From: an uncultured Bacteroidota bacterium
Lineage (GTDB): Bacteria; Bacteroidota; Bacteroidia; Flavobacteriales; Flavobacteriaceae
Assembly: GCA_902635965.1 (NCBI GenBank)
Contig: CACPQA010000016.1
Span: forward strand, 1 to 41,352
Direction of reading: 5' to 3'
DNA length: 41,352 bases
A program made the position numbers and the translations under genes. This document shows, piece by piece, positions 23,977 to 33,000 of this stretch (position 1 is its first letter; the number at the start of each line of letters is the position of its first letter). Below the pieces are notes generated by a model. It searched no databases, was not told where the DNA came from, and saw nothing but the letters and a program-made list of their open reading frames with translations.

Positions 23977-25092
23977 TTAACTGTTAAGTGTAAATTTAAT
24001 AAGCTCGTCCGCAAATCTATCCCAAGAATACTTTTTTTTATTTTTTTTTATATTTCTAATGTAGTTATAATTATTTTCTTTGTCTAAAACAATGTTAATT
24101 GCATTCGCTAAATCTTCGGGTGTATTATTAAATACAACCCCTGATTTATCATCTTTAACAAATGATGTTAAACCCTCCAAATTAGATACAACAATTGGTT
24201 TATCAAACAAATAGGATAAAGAAATTACCCCACTTTGTGAAGCTGTTTTGTATGGTAAGATTACAGCTTTTGATTTTAGAAAATAATTTATGATTTCTTC
24301 ATTTCCAACGAATTTGTCAACAATACTAACTCTTTCCTTTAGATTCAACTCTTTTATCAAGTTTAAATATTTCTCCTTGTTATCGTAAAACTCACCAACT
24401 ATTAATAATTTAAAATTATGATTATATTTTAAGGAATTTATTAAGATTTCCAGTCCTTTATATTTTCTAACTAGACCAAAAAATAAAACTAAATCAGATT
24501 CAGATCTAGAATAATTTTTTGATTCAAAAAATTTAAATTTATTTTTACTAGGAATAGGGTGGAAACCTATTAAAATTTTCTTTTCAATTGTTTTTTTTAT
24601 TTGTCCGGCAACGGATTGCGAAAATGTTACTATCATATCCATTGAATTTCCAAAAAGCATGTTAAGTTTTTTGTCCCATATTTTTGGTTCGTGATGTTCC
24701 CAATTATCAATCAATCCAACAGTTTTAATAGATCGATCCAGTTTACTTTTTATATAACACCAACAGAGGCTTATAAGTGGTGTCCAATATCTAAAAACCA
24801 CTACTCTTGGCTTGACGGCATTTATTCTTTTTGCAACAAATTTCCAATTAAAAAAATTGTAAGCATGAATGAATCTCTTTGAACCAAACTCATTTTCTTG
24901 GTTTTTGGTTTCATCAAATTGACTCCTACCCGGGAAAAGTATTTTTGGATAAAGCTTTGTAAAAGTCCAAACTTCTACTTTAAATTGTTTAGATGAAAGT
25001 TCTTCAGCTAGATAATTTTGTGTTTCGGCGATCCCGCCTCTAAATGGTTTTGCTGGGCCTAAAAGAAGGTAATCAAGCTTTTTTTCTTGCAT
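23977..25092 (-). CDS. Glycosyltransferase family 4 protein
   Basis: A 371-residue GT-B glycosyltransferase, probably cytoplasmic and membrane-associated. The N-lobe begins LDYLLLGPAKPFRGGIAE, the donor-site loop that contains a Gly-Gly. The C-lobe has LVLFFGLVRKYKGLEILI, LLIVGEF, AVILPYKTASQSGVISLSYLFDKPIVVSNLEGL and the EDLANAI tail, typical of GT4 retaining enzymes. Donor and acceptor are unknown; a glycolipid or surface glycan is likely. I chose the ATG at 25092. A TTG at 25101 would overlap the upstream stop as TTGA and remains possible. It lies between the sterol-desaturase-family gene and msrA. Confidence 0.87.
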   Translation of the reverse strand: MQEKKLDYLLLGPAKPFRGGIAETQNYLAEELSSKQFKVEVWTFTKLYPKILFPGRSQFDETKNQENEFGSKRFIHAYNFFNWKFVAKRINAVKPRVVVFRYWTPLISLCWCYIKSKLDRSIKTVGLIDNWEHHEPKIWDKKLNMLFGNSMDMIVTFSQSVAGQIKKTIEKKILIGFHPIPSKNKFKFFESKNYSRSESDLVLFFGLVRKYKGLEILINSLKYNHNFKLLIVGEFYDNKEKYLNLIKELNLKERVSIVDKFVGNEEIINYFLKSKAVILPYKTASQSGVISLSYLFDKPIVVSNLEGLTSFVKDDKSGVVFNNTPEDLANAINIVLDKENNYNYIRNIKKNKKKYSWDRFADELIKFTLNS

Positions 25093-25097
25093 TTCTC

Positions 25098-26339
25098 TCA
25101 AACCATTTTACTTTCCTTTGGGATATAGTTTGAAACTGTTAGTGTAAGAAATATTGAAAACATGAAATAAAAATTGAATAAGTAGAAGTTGAAATTTTCA
25201 ATTTCAATTATGTTGTTTATAAAGAATGTTCCCAACATCAGTCTTAAGAACTCTATGTACGAAGCCCAACTATAACCGTCCATAATAGATGTAAATCCAA
25301 AAATAGTAGTTAAAATAAAAAAGGAATAAAATATCTTTAAATTGCTCTCTAATTCATCATACCCAATTAATAAAAACCACAATGCAGTGTTAATGAATAT
25401 AAAATGAAATAGAGCATAAAAAATGTGAATATTTTTATATTCAATTTTGTATTTCTTTTGATTATAGACATCGATTATTTTATCTCTTTTGATTTTAGTT
25501 TCAACGTCATCAGGTCTCCATCCAGTTGGCATAAACCAAATTTTAATTTTATTTATTAATTTTTTAGTATGCAATGCATCGATAATTAAATACCATAAAT
25601 GCTGAAAGTTTATGATAAATGGGTTCCATGTATTTACAGGTTTCAATGTGCCATATACACATGGGATATTTTCGAGTTCTTCCTGAAAAGTTCCAAATAA
25701 CCTATCCCAAATACAAAAAATTGCAGAAAGGTTTTTATCTATATATTCCTTATTGATCGCGTGGTGTACTCTATGTTGAGATGGAGTAACAAGAATGTAT
25801 TCTAAAAGTCCTAATTTACCTATATGTTTTGTATGATACCAAAATTGACCAAATAAATGAAGTGGAGCTAGTAATGAAATTACCTTATGTGGTACTCCAA
25901 AAATTGCAGCTGGAATTAAAAAAATTGCACCATAACCTAGTAAATTAGAAATACTTTGTCTTAGAGCGCATGCTAAATTAAATTCTTGGCTACTATGATG
26001 AATCACGTGTTGATTCCAAAAAAAATTAATTGAGTGATTAAGCCTGTGGTTCCAGTAACTTGCAAAATCCAAACACAAGAAAGCAATAATATATAAAACT
26101 ATACTTTCATTTAAATCAATGATTGAAATTGAATTTTTTATGAATGGATAAGAGATTATAATGATTCCAATTCCAAGAAGATCCTTTAATAAGTTTGTGA
26201 TACCAGAGCTTAAACTTGAAAGAGTATCCATAAAGCTATAGTAGTGTTTTTTTGAAATTAACCCATAAAGAATTTCTAATAAAACAAGAAAGAAAAAAAT
26301 AGGAATAGCTATGGTTAAAACATTTGCGTAAGTACTCAT
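25098..26339 (-). CDS. Sterol desaturase / fatty acid hydroxylase superfamily membrane enzyme
   Basis: A 413-residue integral membrane di-iron enzyme. The His-rich iron-binding clusters are NHRLNH (HxxxH), NQHVIHHSS (HxxHH), a distal His in YHTKHIGK and SQHRVHHAIN (HxxHH), spread over a hydrophobic core as in the family. The region YIDKNLSAIFCIWDRLFGTF is typical of the alkylglycerol monooxygenase-like bacterial branch. A C-terminal extension adds roughly three to four more helices. The substrate is likely a membrane lipid; sterols are unlikely in this host. It starts 7 bases after the secA stop and is followed by a glycosyltransferase, which suggests but does not prove a lipid-modification link. 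Confidence 0.86.
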   Translation of the reverse strand: MSTYANVLTIAIPIFFFLVLLEILYGLISKKHYYSFMDTLSSLSSGITNLLKDLLGIGIIIISYPFIKNSISIIDLNESIVLYIIAFLCLDFASYWNHRLNHSINFFWNQHVIHHSSQEFNLACALRQSISNLLGYGAIFLIPAAIFGVPHKVISLLAPLHLFGQFWYHTKHIGKLGLLEYILVTPSQHRVHHAINKEYIDKNLSAIFCIWDRLFGTFQEELENIPCVYGTLKPVNTWNPFIINFQHLWYLIIDALHTKKLINKIKIWFMPTGWRPDDVETKIKRDKIIDVYNQKKYKIEYKNIHIFYALFHFIFINTALWFLLIGYDELESNLKIFYSFFILTTIFGFTSIMDGYSWASYIEFLRLMLGTFFINNIIEIENFNFYLFNFYFMFSIFLTLTVSNYIPKESKMV

Positions 26340-26346
26340 TTATATT

Positions 26347-29300
26347 TTAAATTTTAATTTTTTCAATTAATACCCACTCCCCACTTTTAATTAATGGAAT
26401 TGCCATTTTAAATTTAATTATTTTATCATCACCATTCTTAACATTTTGTATTTTAACTTTTTCGTTTCTACCAATTTTAGGCATTTCCCTAACAACTGTC
26501 TCAACTTTTTGGTTATTACCGGCACTCGAACCTATGGCTCTTTGTTTAGCTGCTAACTCCTCTGAATTTAAAACTTCATCTTTTGATGTTTTTAATTTGT
26601 TGGTAATTTTGGATTTTTTTGCTTCCTGAATAGATGGATTTTGACTAGGAATATTTCCTTTTAGAAGGAAAGAAATTATATCTCTGTTAAGAGAACTAGT
26701 CATATTTTTAAATAACTCAAAAGATTCAAACTTATAAATTAAAAGTGGATCTTTTTGTTCATGAACAGCTAACTGAACGGATTGTTTCAATTCATCCATT
26801 TTTCTTAGATGATTTTTCCAAGATTCGTCCAAAATTGCAAGGCTTATATTCCTTTCAAAATCATCTATAAGCTGTTTACCATTTGATTTGTAAGCTTTTT
26901 CGAGGTTAGTTACAACATTCAAGGTCTTATTTCCATCTGAAAATGGAACCACAATTTTTTCAAATTTGTTTCTTGGGTCTTCATAAACATTTTTAATTAC
27001 AGGAAATGATAGAGAAGCGTTTATTTCACCTTTTGTTTTATAAATATTATAGATTTCTTTAAATGTCTTTTCAATCAATAATTTTTCATCACTGTTTTCA
27101 AATTCTTCCAAGCTTATTGGTGGTGAGACAGAAAAAATACTTATTACATTATATTCGTAATTTTTATAATCTTTACTTGATATACTTTGAGTGACAATCT
27201 CATCACAGGTATCATATAATAAATTAGCAATGTCCAGTTTTAGTCTATTTCCTTGAAGAGCATTTTTTCTTCTTCTGTAAATTACTTCTCTTTGAGAATT
27301 CATTACATCATCATATTCCAAAAGTCTTTTTCTTATTCCAAAATTATTTTCTTCTACCTTTTTTTGAGCTCTTTCAATAGACTTTGTCATCATGGAATGT
27401 TGTATTACTTCCCCTTCCTCAAGTCCCATTCTGTCCATTACTTTTGCCACTCTGTCCGATCCAAATAAACGCATCAAATTGTCTTCAAGTGAAACATAAA
27501 ATTGAGAACTACCTGCGTCTCCTTGTCGTCCAGATCTTCCTCTTAACTGTCTATCTACTCTTCTTGAGTCATGTCTTTCAGTTCCAATTATTGCTAAACC
27601 ACCTGCGCTCTTTACCTTTTCTGATAGTTTTATATCTGTTCCTCTTCCCGCCATATTTGTAGCGATTGTCACTATACCACTTTGTCCAGCTTCTGCAATA
27701 ATTTCAGCTTCTTTTTTGTGAAGTTTAGCATTTAATACATTATGTTTTATTTTACGTATGTTGAGCATTTTGCTTAATAATTCAGAAATTTCAACTGAGG
27801 TGGTACCTAGTAAAACAGGTCGTCCATTTTTAGAAAGTTCACTAACTTCATTTATAACAGCATTATATTTTTCCCTCTTTGTTTTGTAAATTAAATCATT
27901 TTCATCTTTCCTTGCAATTGGTCTATTCGTTGGGATCTCAATAACATCCAATTTATAAATTTCCCAAAACTCTCCAGATTCAGTAATAGCAGTTCCAGTC
28001 ATTCCAGAAAGCTTATTATACATTCTGAAATAATTTTGTAATGTTACAGTTGCGAACGTTTGGGTAGCAGACTCGATTTTGACATTTTCTTTAGCTTCAA
28101 TTGCTTGATGTAGACCATCAGAATATCTTCTTCCATCCATAATTCTACCGGTTTGTTCGTCTACTATTAAAACCTTGTTGTCCATAACTACATACTCAGT
28201 ATCTTTTTCAAATAAAGTGTATGCTTTGAAAAGCTGATTCATCGTATGAATTCTTTCACTCTTTATAGAATAGTCTTGAAATAATTTATTCTTTTTTTCT
28301 GCTTCATCTTCAGGTTCAAGCCTTAGATTTTCAATTCTTGCAATTTCAGTTCCAATGTCAGGAAGTATGAAAAAATTTTTATCTTCTACACTCTCAGACA
28401 AACTTTCAACCCCTTTTTCAGTTAACTCTATCGAATTATTTTTTTCGTCAATAACAAAATATAGTTCTGAGTCAATTATATGCATTTCCCTATTGTTATC
28501 TTGCATATAGAAGTTTTCTGTTTTTTGTAATAGAAGCTTGATTCCATCTTCACTTAAAAACTTAATTAGTGCTTTATTTTTAGGTAGTCCACGAAAGACT
28601 CTATACAAAAGTTTTCCTCCTTCATCATTATCTCCATTTGAAATTTTATTTTTAGCTTCTGCAAGTACATTTGTAAGCATTTTTCTTTGATAATTATACA
28701 AATCGTATACTTTAGGTTTTAATTTATCAAATTCATGTCTTTCTCCTTCAGGGACTGGACCTGAAATTATTAAAGGTGTTCTAGCATCATCAATTAAAAC
28801 AGAATCTACCTCGTCTACAATAGCAAAATTGTGAATCCTTTGAACTATATCATCTGGAGAATGAGACATATTGTCCCTTAGGTAATCAAATCCAAATTCA
28901 TTATTGGTCCCGTATGTCACATCAGCTCTATAAGCGTTCTTCCTTTCTTTACTGTTAGGTTTGTGTTTGTCAATACAGTCAACTGATAGCCCATGAAACT
29001 CAAAAATTGGTGCCATCCACGCACTATCTCTTTTCGCTAGGTAGTCATTAACAGTAACAAGATGAACACCTTTACCAGCTAACGCATTTAAATAGATTGG
29101 AAGGGTTGCTGCAAGGGTCTTACCTTCTCCAGTTTGCATTTCAGATATTTTTCCTTGATGTAATGCAATGCCTCCAATTAGTTGAACATCATAATGAATC
29201 ATATCCCATTTTATTTGCTTACCAGCCGCATCCCATTCGTTTGACCAAATTGTTTTATTGTCAATAATATTCACATAATTTTTTTCTTGTGAAAGAGTTC

Positions 29301-29712
29301 TATCGTATTCTGAAGTGGTTACTTCAATTTTCGTGGAATTATAGAATCTTCTACAAGTTTCTTTAACTACAGCAAATGCTTCAGGCAGAAGTTGGTCTAG
29401 AGTCTTATTTGTTTTTTCGTAGATTAACTTTTCTAGTTCATCAATTTTGGTATATAAATTTTGAGTTTTAATTATATCTTGAGAATTTGATATATCAATT
29501 CTGATTTTTTTAACTTCAATGTTAAATTTCTGTGTTTCAGATTTAATTTTCTCTTTAAAATAATTTGTTCGATGCCTTAGTTCATCGTTCGATAATTTTT
29601 CTAAATCTGAACCAATCGCTTTAATTTCACTTACTATGGGTAAAATTGATTTTAAATCTTTCTTGGTTTTATCACCCACAAAGACTTTTAAAATAGTATT
29701 GAATAGACCCAT
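26347..29712 (-). CDS. secA: Preprotein translocase ATPase SecA (Bacteroidota long form)
   Basis: The motor that pushes unfolded preproteins through SecYEG. It is 1121 residues, about 220 longer than E. coli SecA, from insertions such as the charged stretch at about 330-470. Walker A is MQTGEGKTLAATLP; the DEAD-like Walker B is AIVDEVDSVLIDDARTPLIISG. NBD2 carries TNMAGRGTDIKLS and ERHDSRRVDRQLRGRSGRQGD. The C-terminus (RNEKVKIQNVKNGD...) lacks the Cys-rich zinc motif that binds SecB in proteobacteria, as is usual in this phylum. A TTG-N17-TAAATTTG promoter precedes it. The lipid-hydroxylase, glycosyltransferase and msrA genes follow closely. Confidence 0.97.
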   Translation of the reverse strand: MGLFNTILKVFVGDKTKKDLKSILPIVSEIKAIGSDLEKLSNDELRHRTNYFKEKIKSETQKFNIEVKKIRIDISNSQDIIKTQNLYTKIDELEKLIYEKTNKTLDQLLPEAFAVVKETCRRFYNSTKIEVTTSEYDRTLSQEKNYVNIIDNKTIWSNEWDAAGKQIKWDMIHYDVQLIGGIALHQGKISEMQTGEGKTLAATLPIYLNALAGKGVHLVTVNDYLAKRDSAWMAPIFEFHGLSVDCIDKHKPNSKERKNAYRADVTYGTNNEFGFDYLRDNMSHSPDDIVQRIHNFAIVDEVDSVLIDDARTPLIISGPVPEGERHEFDKLKPKVYDLYNYQRKMLTNVLAEAKNKISNGDNDEGGKLLYRVFRGLPKNKALIKFLSEDGIKLLLQKTENFYMQDNNREMHIIDSELYFVIDEKNNSIELTEKGVESLSESVEDKNFFILPDIGTEIARIENLRLEPEDEAEKKNKLFQDYSIKSERIHTMNQLFKAYTLFEKDTEYVVMDNKVLIVDEQTGRIMDGRRYSDGLHQAIEAKENVKIESATQTFATVTLQNYFRMYNKLSGMTGTAITESGEFWEIYKLDVIEIPTNRPIARKDENDLIYKTKREKYNAVINEVSELSKNGRPVLLGTTSVEISELLSKMLNIRKIKHNVLNAKLHKKEAEIIAEAGQSGIVTIATNMAGRGTDIKLSEKVKSAGGLAIIGTERHDSRRVDRQLRGRSGRQGDAGSSQFYVSLEDNLMRLFGSDRVAKVMDRMGLEEGEVIQHSMMTKSIERAQKKVEENNFGIRKRLLEYDDVMNSQREVIYRRRKNALQGNRLKLDIANLLYDTCDEIVTQSISSKDYKNYEYNVISIFSVSPPISLEEFENSDEKLLIEKTFKEIYNIYKTKGEINASLSFPVIKNVYEDPRNKFEKIVVPFSDGNKTLNVVTNLEKAYKSNGKQLIDDFERNISLAILDESWKNHLRKMDELKQSVQLAVHEQKDPLLIYKFESFELFKNMTSSLNRDIISFLLKGNIPSQNPSIQEAKKSKITNKLKTSKDEVLNSEELAAKQRAIGSSAGNNQKVETVVREMPKIGRNEKVKIQNVKNGDDKIIKFKMAIPLIKSGEWVLIEKIKI

Positions 29713-29731
29713 AATATCTTCAATTTAAAAA

Positions 29732-29759
29732 CAAATTTAAATAAAATCTTTTCTGGCAA
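29732..29759 (-). promoter_or_regulatory. Predicted secA promoter (TTG-N17-TAAATTTG)
   Basis: On the minus strand TTG (29757-29759) and TAAATTTG (29732-29739) are separated by 17 bases, matching the Bacteroidota consensus. The box ends 20 bases before the secA ATG, giving a leader of roughly 13-16 bases. Confidence 0.6.
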
Positions 29760-29773
29760 TATGAAATTATAAA

Positions 29774-29995
29774 CTAATATTCGTCTTCATTCCACAGGTA
29801 GTCCTCATCAGAGGGGAAGTCTGGCCAAATTTCCTCAATAGATTCATAAACGTCTCCTTCGTCTTCCATTGACTGAAGATTTTCAACAACCTCTAAAGGG
29901 GCGCCCGTTCTTATTGAAAAATCAATTAACTCGTCTTTGGTGGCAGGCCAAGGAGCATCACTTAAATAAGAAGCTAATTCTAGTGTCCAATACAT
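29774..29995 (-). CDS. DUF2795 domain protein
   Basis: A 73-residue acidic protein. Its core ELASYLSDAPWPATKDELIDFSIRTGAPLEVVENLQSM matches the small helical DUF2795 domain, with the conserved PATKDEL and PxxVxxxL pattern. The C-terminal half is very acidic (DEGDVYESIEEIWPDFPSDED). No catalytic residues are apparent and the biochemical role is unknown. Members are widespread as short stand-alone proteins in Bacteroidota and cyanobacteria. It has its own well-formed promoter just upstream and is separated from secA by that gene's promoter, so it is likely expressed on its own. Confidence 0.83.
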   Translation of the reverse strand: MYWTLELASYLSDAPWPATKDELIDFSIRTGAPLEVVENLQSMEDEGDVYESIEEIWPDFPSDEDYLWNEDEY

Positions 29996-30010
29996 GAGTT
30001 ATTTTTTTTG

Positions 30011-30040
30011 CAAAAATAATTGTTACATTAAGAAAAACAA
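30011..30040 (-). promoter_or_regulatory. Predicted promoter of the DUF2795 gene (TTG-N19-TATTTTTG)
   Basis: The minus strand has TTG at 30038-30040 and TATTTTTG at 30011-30018 with a 19-base spacer. The box ends 15 bases before the ATG at 29995. Confidence 0.55.
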
Positions 30041-30055
30041 GAAAAATATTGTTTT

Positions 30056-30592
30056 TCATTCTGAGTTCCATTTTAACTCACTGATATCTAAAGTTTTAGA
30101 AAAAAATCTTGCAAGTGTGAATAGATAATCTGATAATCTATTCATGAATAATAATATTTCTTTATTTAAATTTTCTTTTTCATTCAATACAGTAATGTTT
30201 ATCTCAGCCCTTCTGCATACGCACCTAGTAACATGTGTAAATGAGATCAATTTATTGCCTCCTGGAATTATAAAATTTTGAAGTGGGTCTAACTTACTTG
30301 TCATTCTATCAATAGCCTTCTCCAAAAACTGAGTATCTTTTTTATCAATATTGGGAATGTTATTATAATTTTTATCATTTGATAGTTGACTAGCAATTGC
30401 CATGAGTTTGTTTTGAATTAAAAAAATTTCATCTTTATAATCCTTTGGAGAGTAGTCTCTTATAAGTCCCATGAAAGAATTTAATTCATCAATTGATCCG
30501 TATGCAACTATTCTCTTATTATGCTTATCTACTCTTTTGCCCGATAATAAGCTGGTTTTTCCGTTATCTCCGGTTCTAGTATATATTTTCAT
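30056..30592 (-). CDS. ATP:cob(I)alamin adenosyltransferase (PduO type)
   Basis: Transfers the adenosyl group from ATP to cob(I)alamin to make coenzyme B12. It is 178 residues. The N-terminal ATP site is IYTRTGDNGKTSLLSG, followed by AYGSIDELNSFMG and the C-terminal THVTRCVCRRAE with NRLSDYLFTLAR, all diagnostic of PduO/MMAB-type trimers. This implies at least one adenosylcobalamin enzyme elsewhere in the genome, perhaps methylmalonyl-CoA mutase (inference). The start abuts the lnt stop with no gap, so the two are co-transcribed, though functionally unrelated. Confidence 0.93.
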   Translation of the reverse strand: MKIYTRTGDNGKTSLLSGKRVDKHNKRIVAYGSIDELNSFMGLIRDYSPKDYKDEIFLIQNKLMAIASQLSNDKNYNNIPNIDKKDTQFLEKAIDRMTSKLDPLQNFIIPGGNKLISFTHVTRCVCRRAEINITVLNEKENLNKEILLFMNRLSDYLFTLARFFSKTLDISELKWNSE

Positions 30593-32191
30593 TTATTTCT
30601 TTATTAAAAAGTTTTTGAATAAAAAAAGAATGCTTAATATAAACATTAATAGTGCTATCCTTGCAATATAATCCCCATATTTTGCATAAAAAGTAATTTT
30701 GTTTTCTAACCCAATATTTTGAACCAAAACACCATTTCTGTTGTACTCAATTTTTTCAATAATTTTTCCATTTTTGTCAATAAATGAGGATATTCCAGTG
30801 TTTGCACTTCTAGCAATAGCTCTTCGGTTTTCAATAGCTCTTAATTTTGAATAGCTTAACAACTGACGGTGACCTTCTGTATCGCCCCACCAAGCGTCAT
30901 TTGATATTATTACAAGCAGTTGTGCTCCATTTCTAACATATTCTGTAACAAATGATCCATATATGGACTCATAACATATGATTGGAGCTACAATAATGTT
31001 ATCTTTTGAATTGAAGTTGGTTCTATAATTTTGAATGCCCCTAGTTGCAATAGTGCCGCCAAAATCTAATAAAAGTTCACCGATTATTGGTTCCAAAAGT
31101 TTCTTATAGGGCATAAATTCAACTCCCACCACAAGTTTAGATTTATGATAGAATTGGGATTCATTGCCATTGCTAAACTGAAAAGCAGAGTTGTATATGT
31201 CCACCCAACGTCCGTCCGAAATTCTGTTTGATGTATTTGTTGGAGGATTTTTACTTTCAGGATAAATTTTGTAAGACTGAGCTCCCACAACTAGATTTAA
31301 ATTTTTGTATTGATTTAAAAATTTATCTATCCTTGACTTTAATTTAGAATTATTGATGAAATTCAAATCAATTCCTAATCCACTATCGAAGTAGCCCTCG
31401 GGCAAAATTAAATATCTTGTATTTTGACTTATGTAGTCCTTACTCTGATTTTTGATTAATTCAAAAAGTTCTTCATTGCTTTTTTTGTATTTATTATAAT
31501 AAGGATCAATATTAGGTTGTAATATCGCTATTTCTATTTCTTTCTTTGATTGTGAATTAAGTTTGTGTATAAATTGAGAGAGTAAAATAGGTATAAATAC
31601 TATAAAAAATAATGTTAATATTTTTAATATAATTTCTTTTCTTTTAAGCACACTTATTTTACTTACAAAAAAATTAAAAATGAAAAGATTGACAACTATA
31701 ATCCACAAAGTTCCTCCAAAAACTCCTGTGTATTCATACCATTGAATGAAATAAATACTTTCTGAAAAGACATTACCTAAATTAAGCCAAGGCCATGAAA
31801 AATCCCAGTTTAGGTGAAACTTTTCAAATGATATCCACATACTTCCCAGTAAAATTTGACTTGCTGATTTTGGAATTAAATTCAACGATACCCTAAAAAT
31901 AACCATTATGAAAGAGTAGAATGAACTATTAACTAAAATTGCAAACAAAGCACCAAATTCTGTAGACTTGTATATCCACCAAGTAGTAATTAGATTCCAT
32001 AAAAAAAAACTTATATAAGAGACAAAAAAAGTTTTTACATTTTTAAACTTTTTATTACTATCATTAATCCTTCTAATAGCTAATAAGAGAGGAACAAGAC
32101 TAAAAAAAATCAAAATAGATTGACCCTTTGTTGGCCAAGAAAATCCAAGTAAGAGACCACTTAAAATTGAAGGTATTAAAAGTTTTTTCAA
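30593..32191 (-). CDS. lnt: Apolipoprotein N-acyltransferase
   Basis: An inner-membrane enzyme that adds the third acyl chain to lipoproteins. It is 532 residues: about seven helices in the first 205 residues, then a periplasmic nitrilase-like domain, then a final helix. The catalytic triad is visible as Glu265 (ILPEGYF), Lys352 (HKSKLVVGVEF) and Cys406 (PIICYES), with Glu358 in VGVEFMP. It starts at TTG 32191 (MKKLLIPSILSG), since no ATG occurs before the first helix. The window's predicted lipoproteins would be its substrates. The minus strand has a TATTTTTG box at 32212-32219, but without a clear -33. Confidence 0.94.
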   Translation of the reverse strand: MKKLLIPSILSGLLLGFSWPTKGQSILIFFSLVPLLLAIRRINDSNKKFKNVKTFFVSYISFFLWNLITTWWIYKSTEFGALFAILVNSSFYSFIMVIFRVSLNLIPKSASQILLGSMWISFEKFHLNWDFSWPWLNLGNVFSESIYFIQWYEYTGVFGGTLWIIVVNLFIFNFFVSKISVLKRKEIILKILTLFFIVFIPILLSQFIHKLNSQSKKEIEIAILQPNIDPYYNKYKKSNEELFELIKNQSKDYISQNTRYLILPEGYFDSGLGIDLNFINNSKLKSRIDKFLNQYKNLNLVVGAQSYKIYPESKNPPTNTSNRISDGRWVDIYNSAFQFSNGNESQFYHKSKLVVGVEFMPYKKLLEPIIGELLLDFGGTIATRGIQNYRTNFNSKDNIIVAPIICYESIYGSFVTEYVRNGAQLLVIISNDAWWGDTEGHRQLLSYSKLRAIENRRAIARSANTGISSFIDKNGKIIEKIEYNRNGVLVQNIGLENKITFYAKYGDYIARIALLMFILSILFLFKNFLIKK

Positions 32192-32283
32192 GTAAAAGTT
32201 ATATTTTGAATCAAAAATATGGAATTAAATAGTAATGATTACACTAGAATTTTAATAATGAAAAATTGTACATTGTTGATTGA

Positions 32284-33000
32284 ATGAAAAAAAATATTCC
32301 TCACTTTTTCACATCATTAAATTTAACTTGCGGATGTATAGCCATTTTATCATTGTCAAATGACAACTATAATGCTTCAGTTATTTTTTGTCTTCTTGCC
32401 TTTTTATTTGATTATGCAGATGGTTTCTTTGCTCGTTTACTAAAAAAGGAAAGTACTTTTGGTAAAGAACTGGACTCTTTTTCAGACTTTGTTACTAGTG
32501 GTGTAGTTCCTGGTTTGGTGATGTACAAATTACTTGTTAAATCTGGATTAACAGAAAAACACATATTCTCTGATTTATTGAACATCAGTATTAATTTTTC
32601 ACCCTCATCTTTAACTGGTTTTTTTATAACTATCGCAACAGCATTTAGATTGGCCAAATTCAACTTAATGAAAACTGAAACTAGACACTTCTTAGGACTT
32701 CCAGCCCCAGCTAATTGTATGATGATAATCGGACTTCCTTTTGTATTTGAATTTTTTGGGGAGAAATATTTAAATTATAATTTGTTAATTATAGTCACGC
32801 TTATTTCTGTTTATATGTTAAATTCCAAAATAAAACTAATTTCACTAAAAAATGTAAATGGCTATATCGTTTCATCCCTCTTTTTTCTAATCGGTACATT
32901 GATATTAACTACAAATTTTGGGATTTTAACTATAATTATTTGTTTGTATGTATTATTTAGTCTGATCTACTTTCAATTTAGGAGCCAGCTTTTTTCCTGA
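32284..33000 (+). CDS. pssA: CDP-diacylglycerol-serine O-phosphatidyltransferase
   Basis: Makes phosphatidylserine, the precursor of phosphatidylethanolamine. It is a 238-residue integral membrane protein with several helices. The CDP-alcohol phosphotransferase signature DGxxARx8GxxxDxxxD is complete in ADGFFAR...FGKELDSFSD. The opening IPHFFTSLNLTCGCIAIL and FLGLPAPANCMM match the type II PssA found in Gram-positives and Bacteroidota. It starts at ATG 32284, divergent from lnt over 92 bases. The 3' end overlaps the convergent lptB by 23 bases, the longest such overlap here. Confidence 0.93.
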   Translation: MKKNIPHFFTSLNLTCGCIAILSLSNDNYNASVIFCLLAFLFDYADGFFARLLKKESTFGKELDSFSDFVTSGVVPGLVMYKLLVKSGLTEKHIFSDLLNISINFSPSSLTGFFITIATAFRLAKFNLMKTETRHFLGLPAPANCMMIIGLPFVFEFFGEKYLNYNLLIIVTLISVYMLNSKIKLISLKNVNGYIVSSLFFLIGTLILTTNFGILTIIICLYVLFSLIYFQFRSQLFS

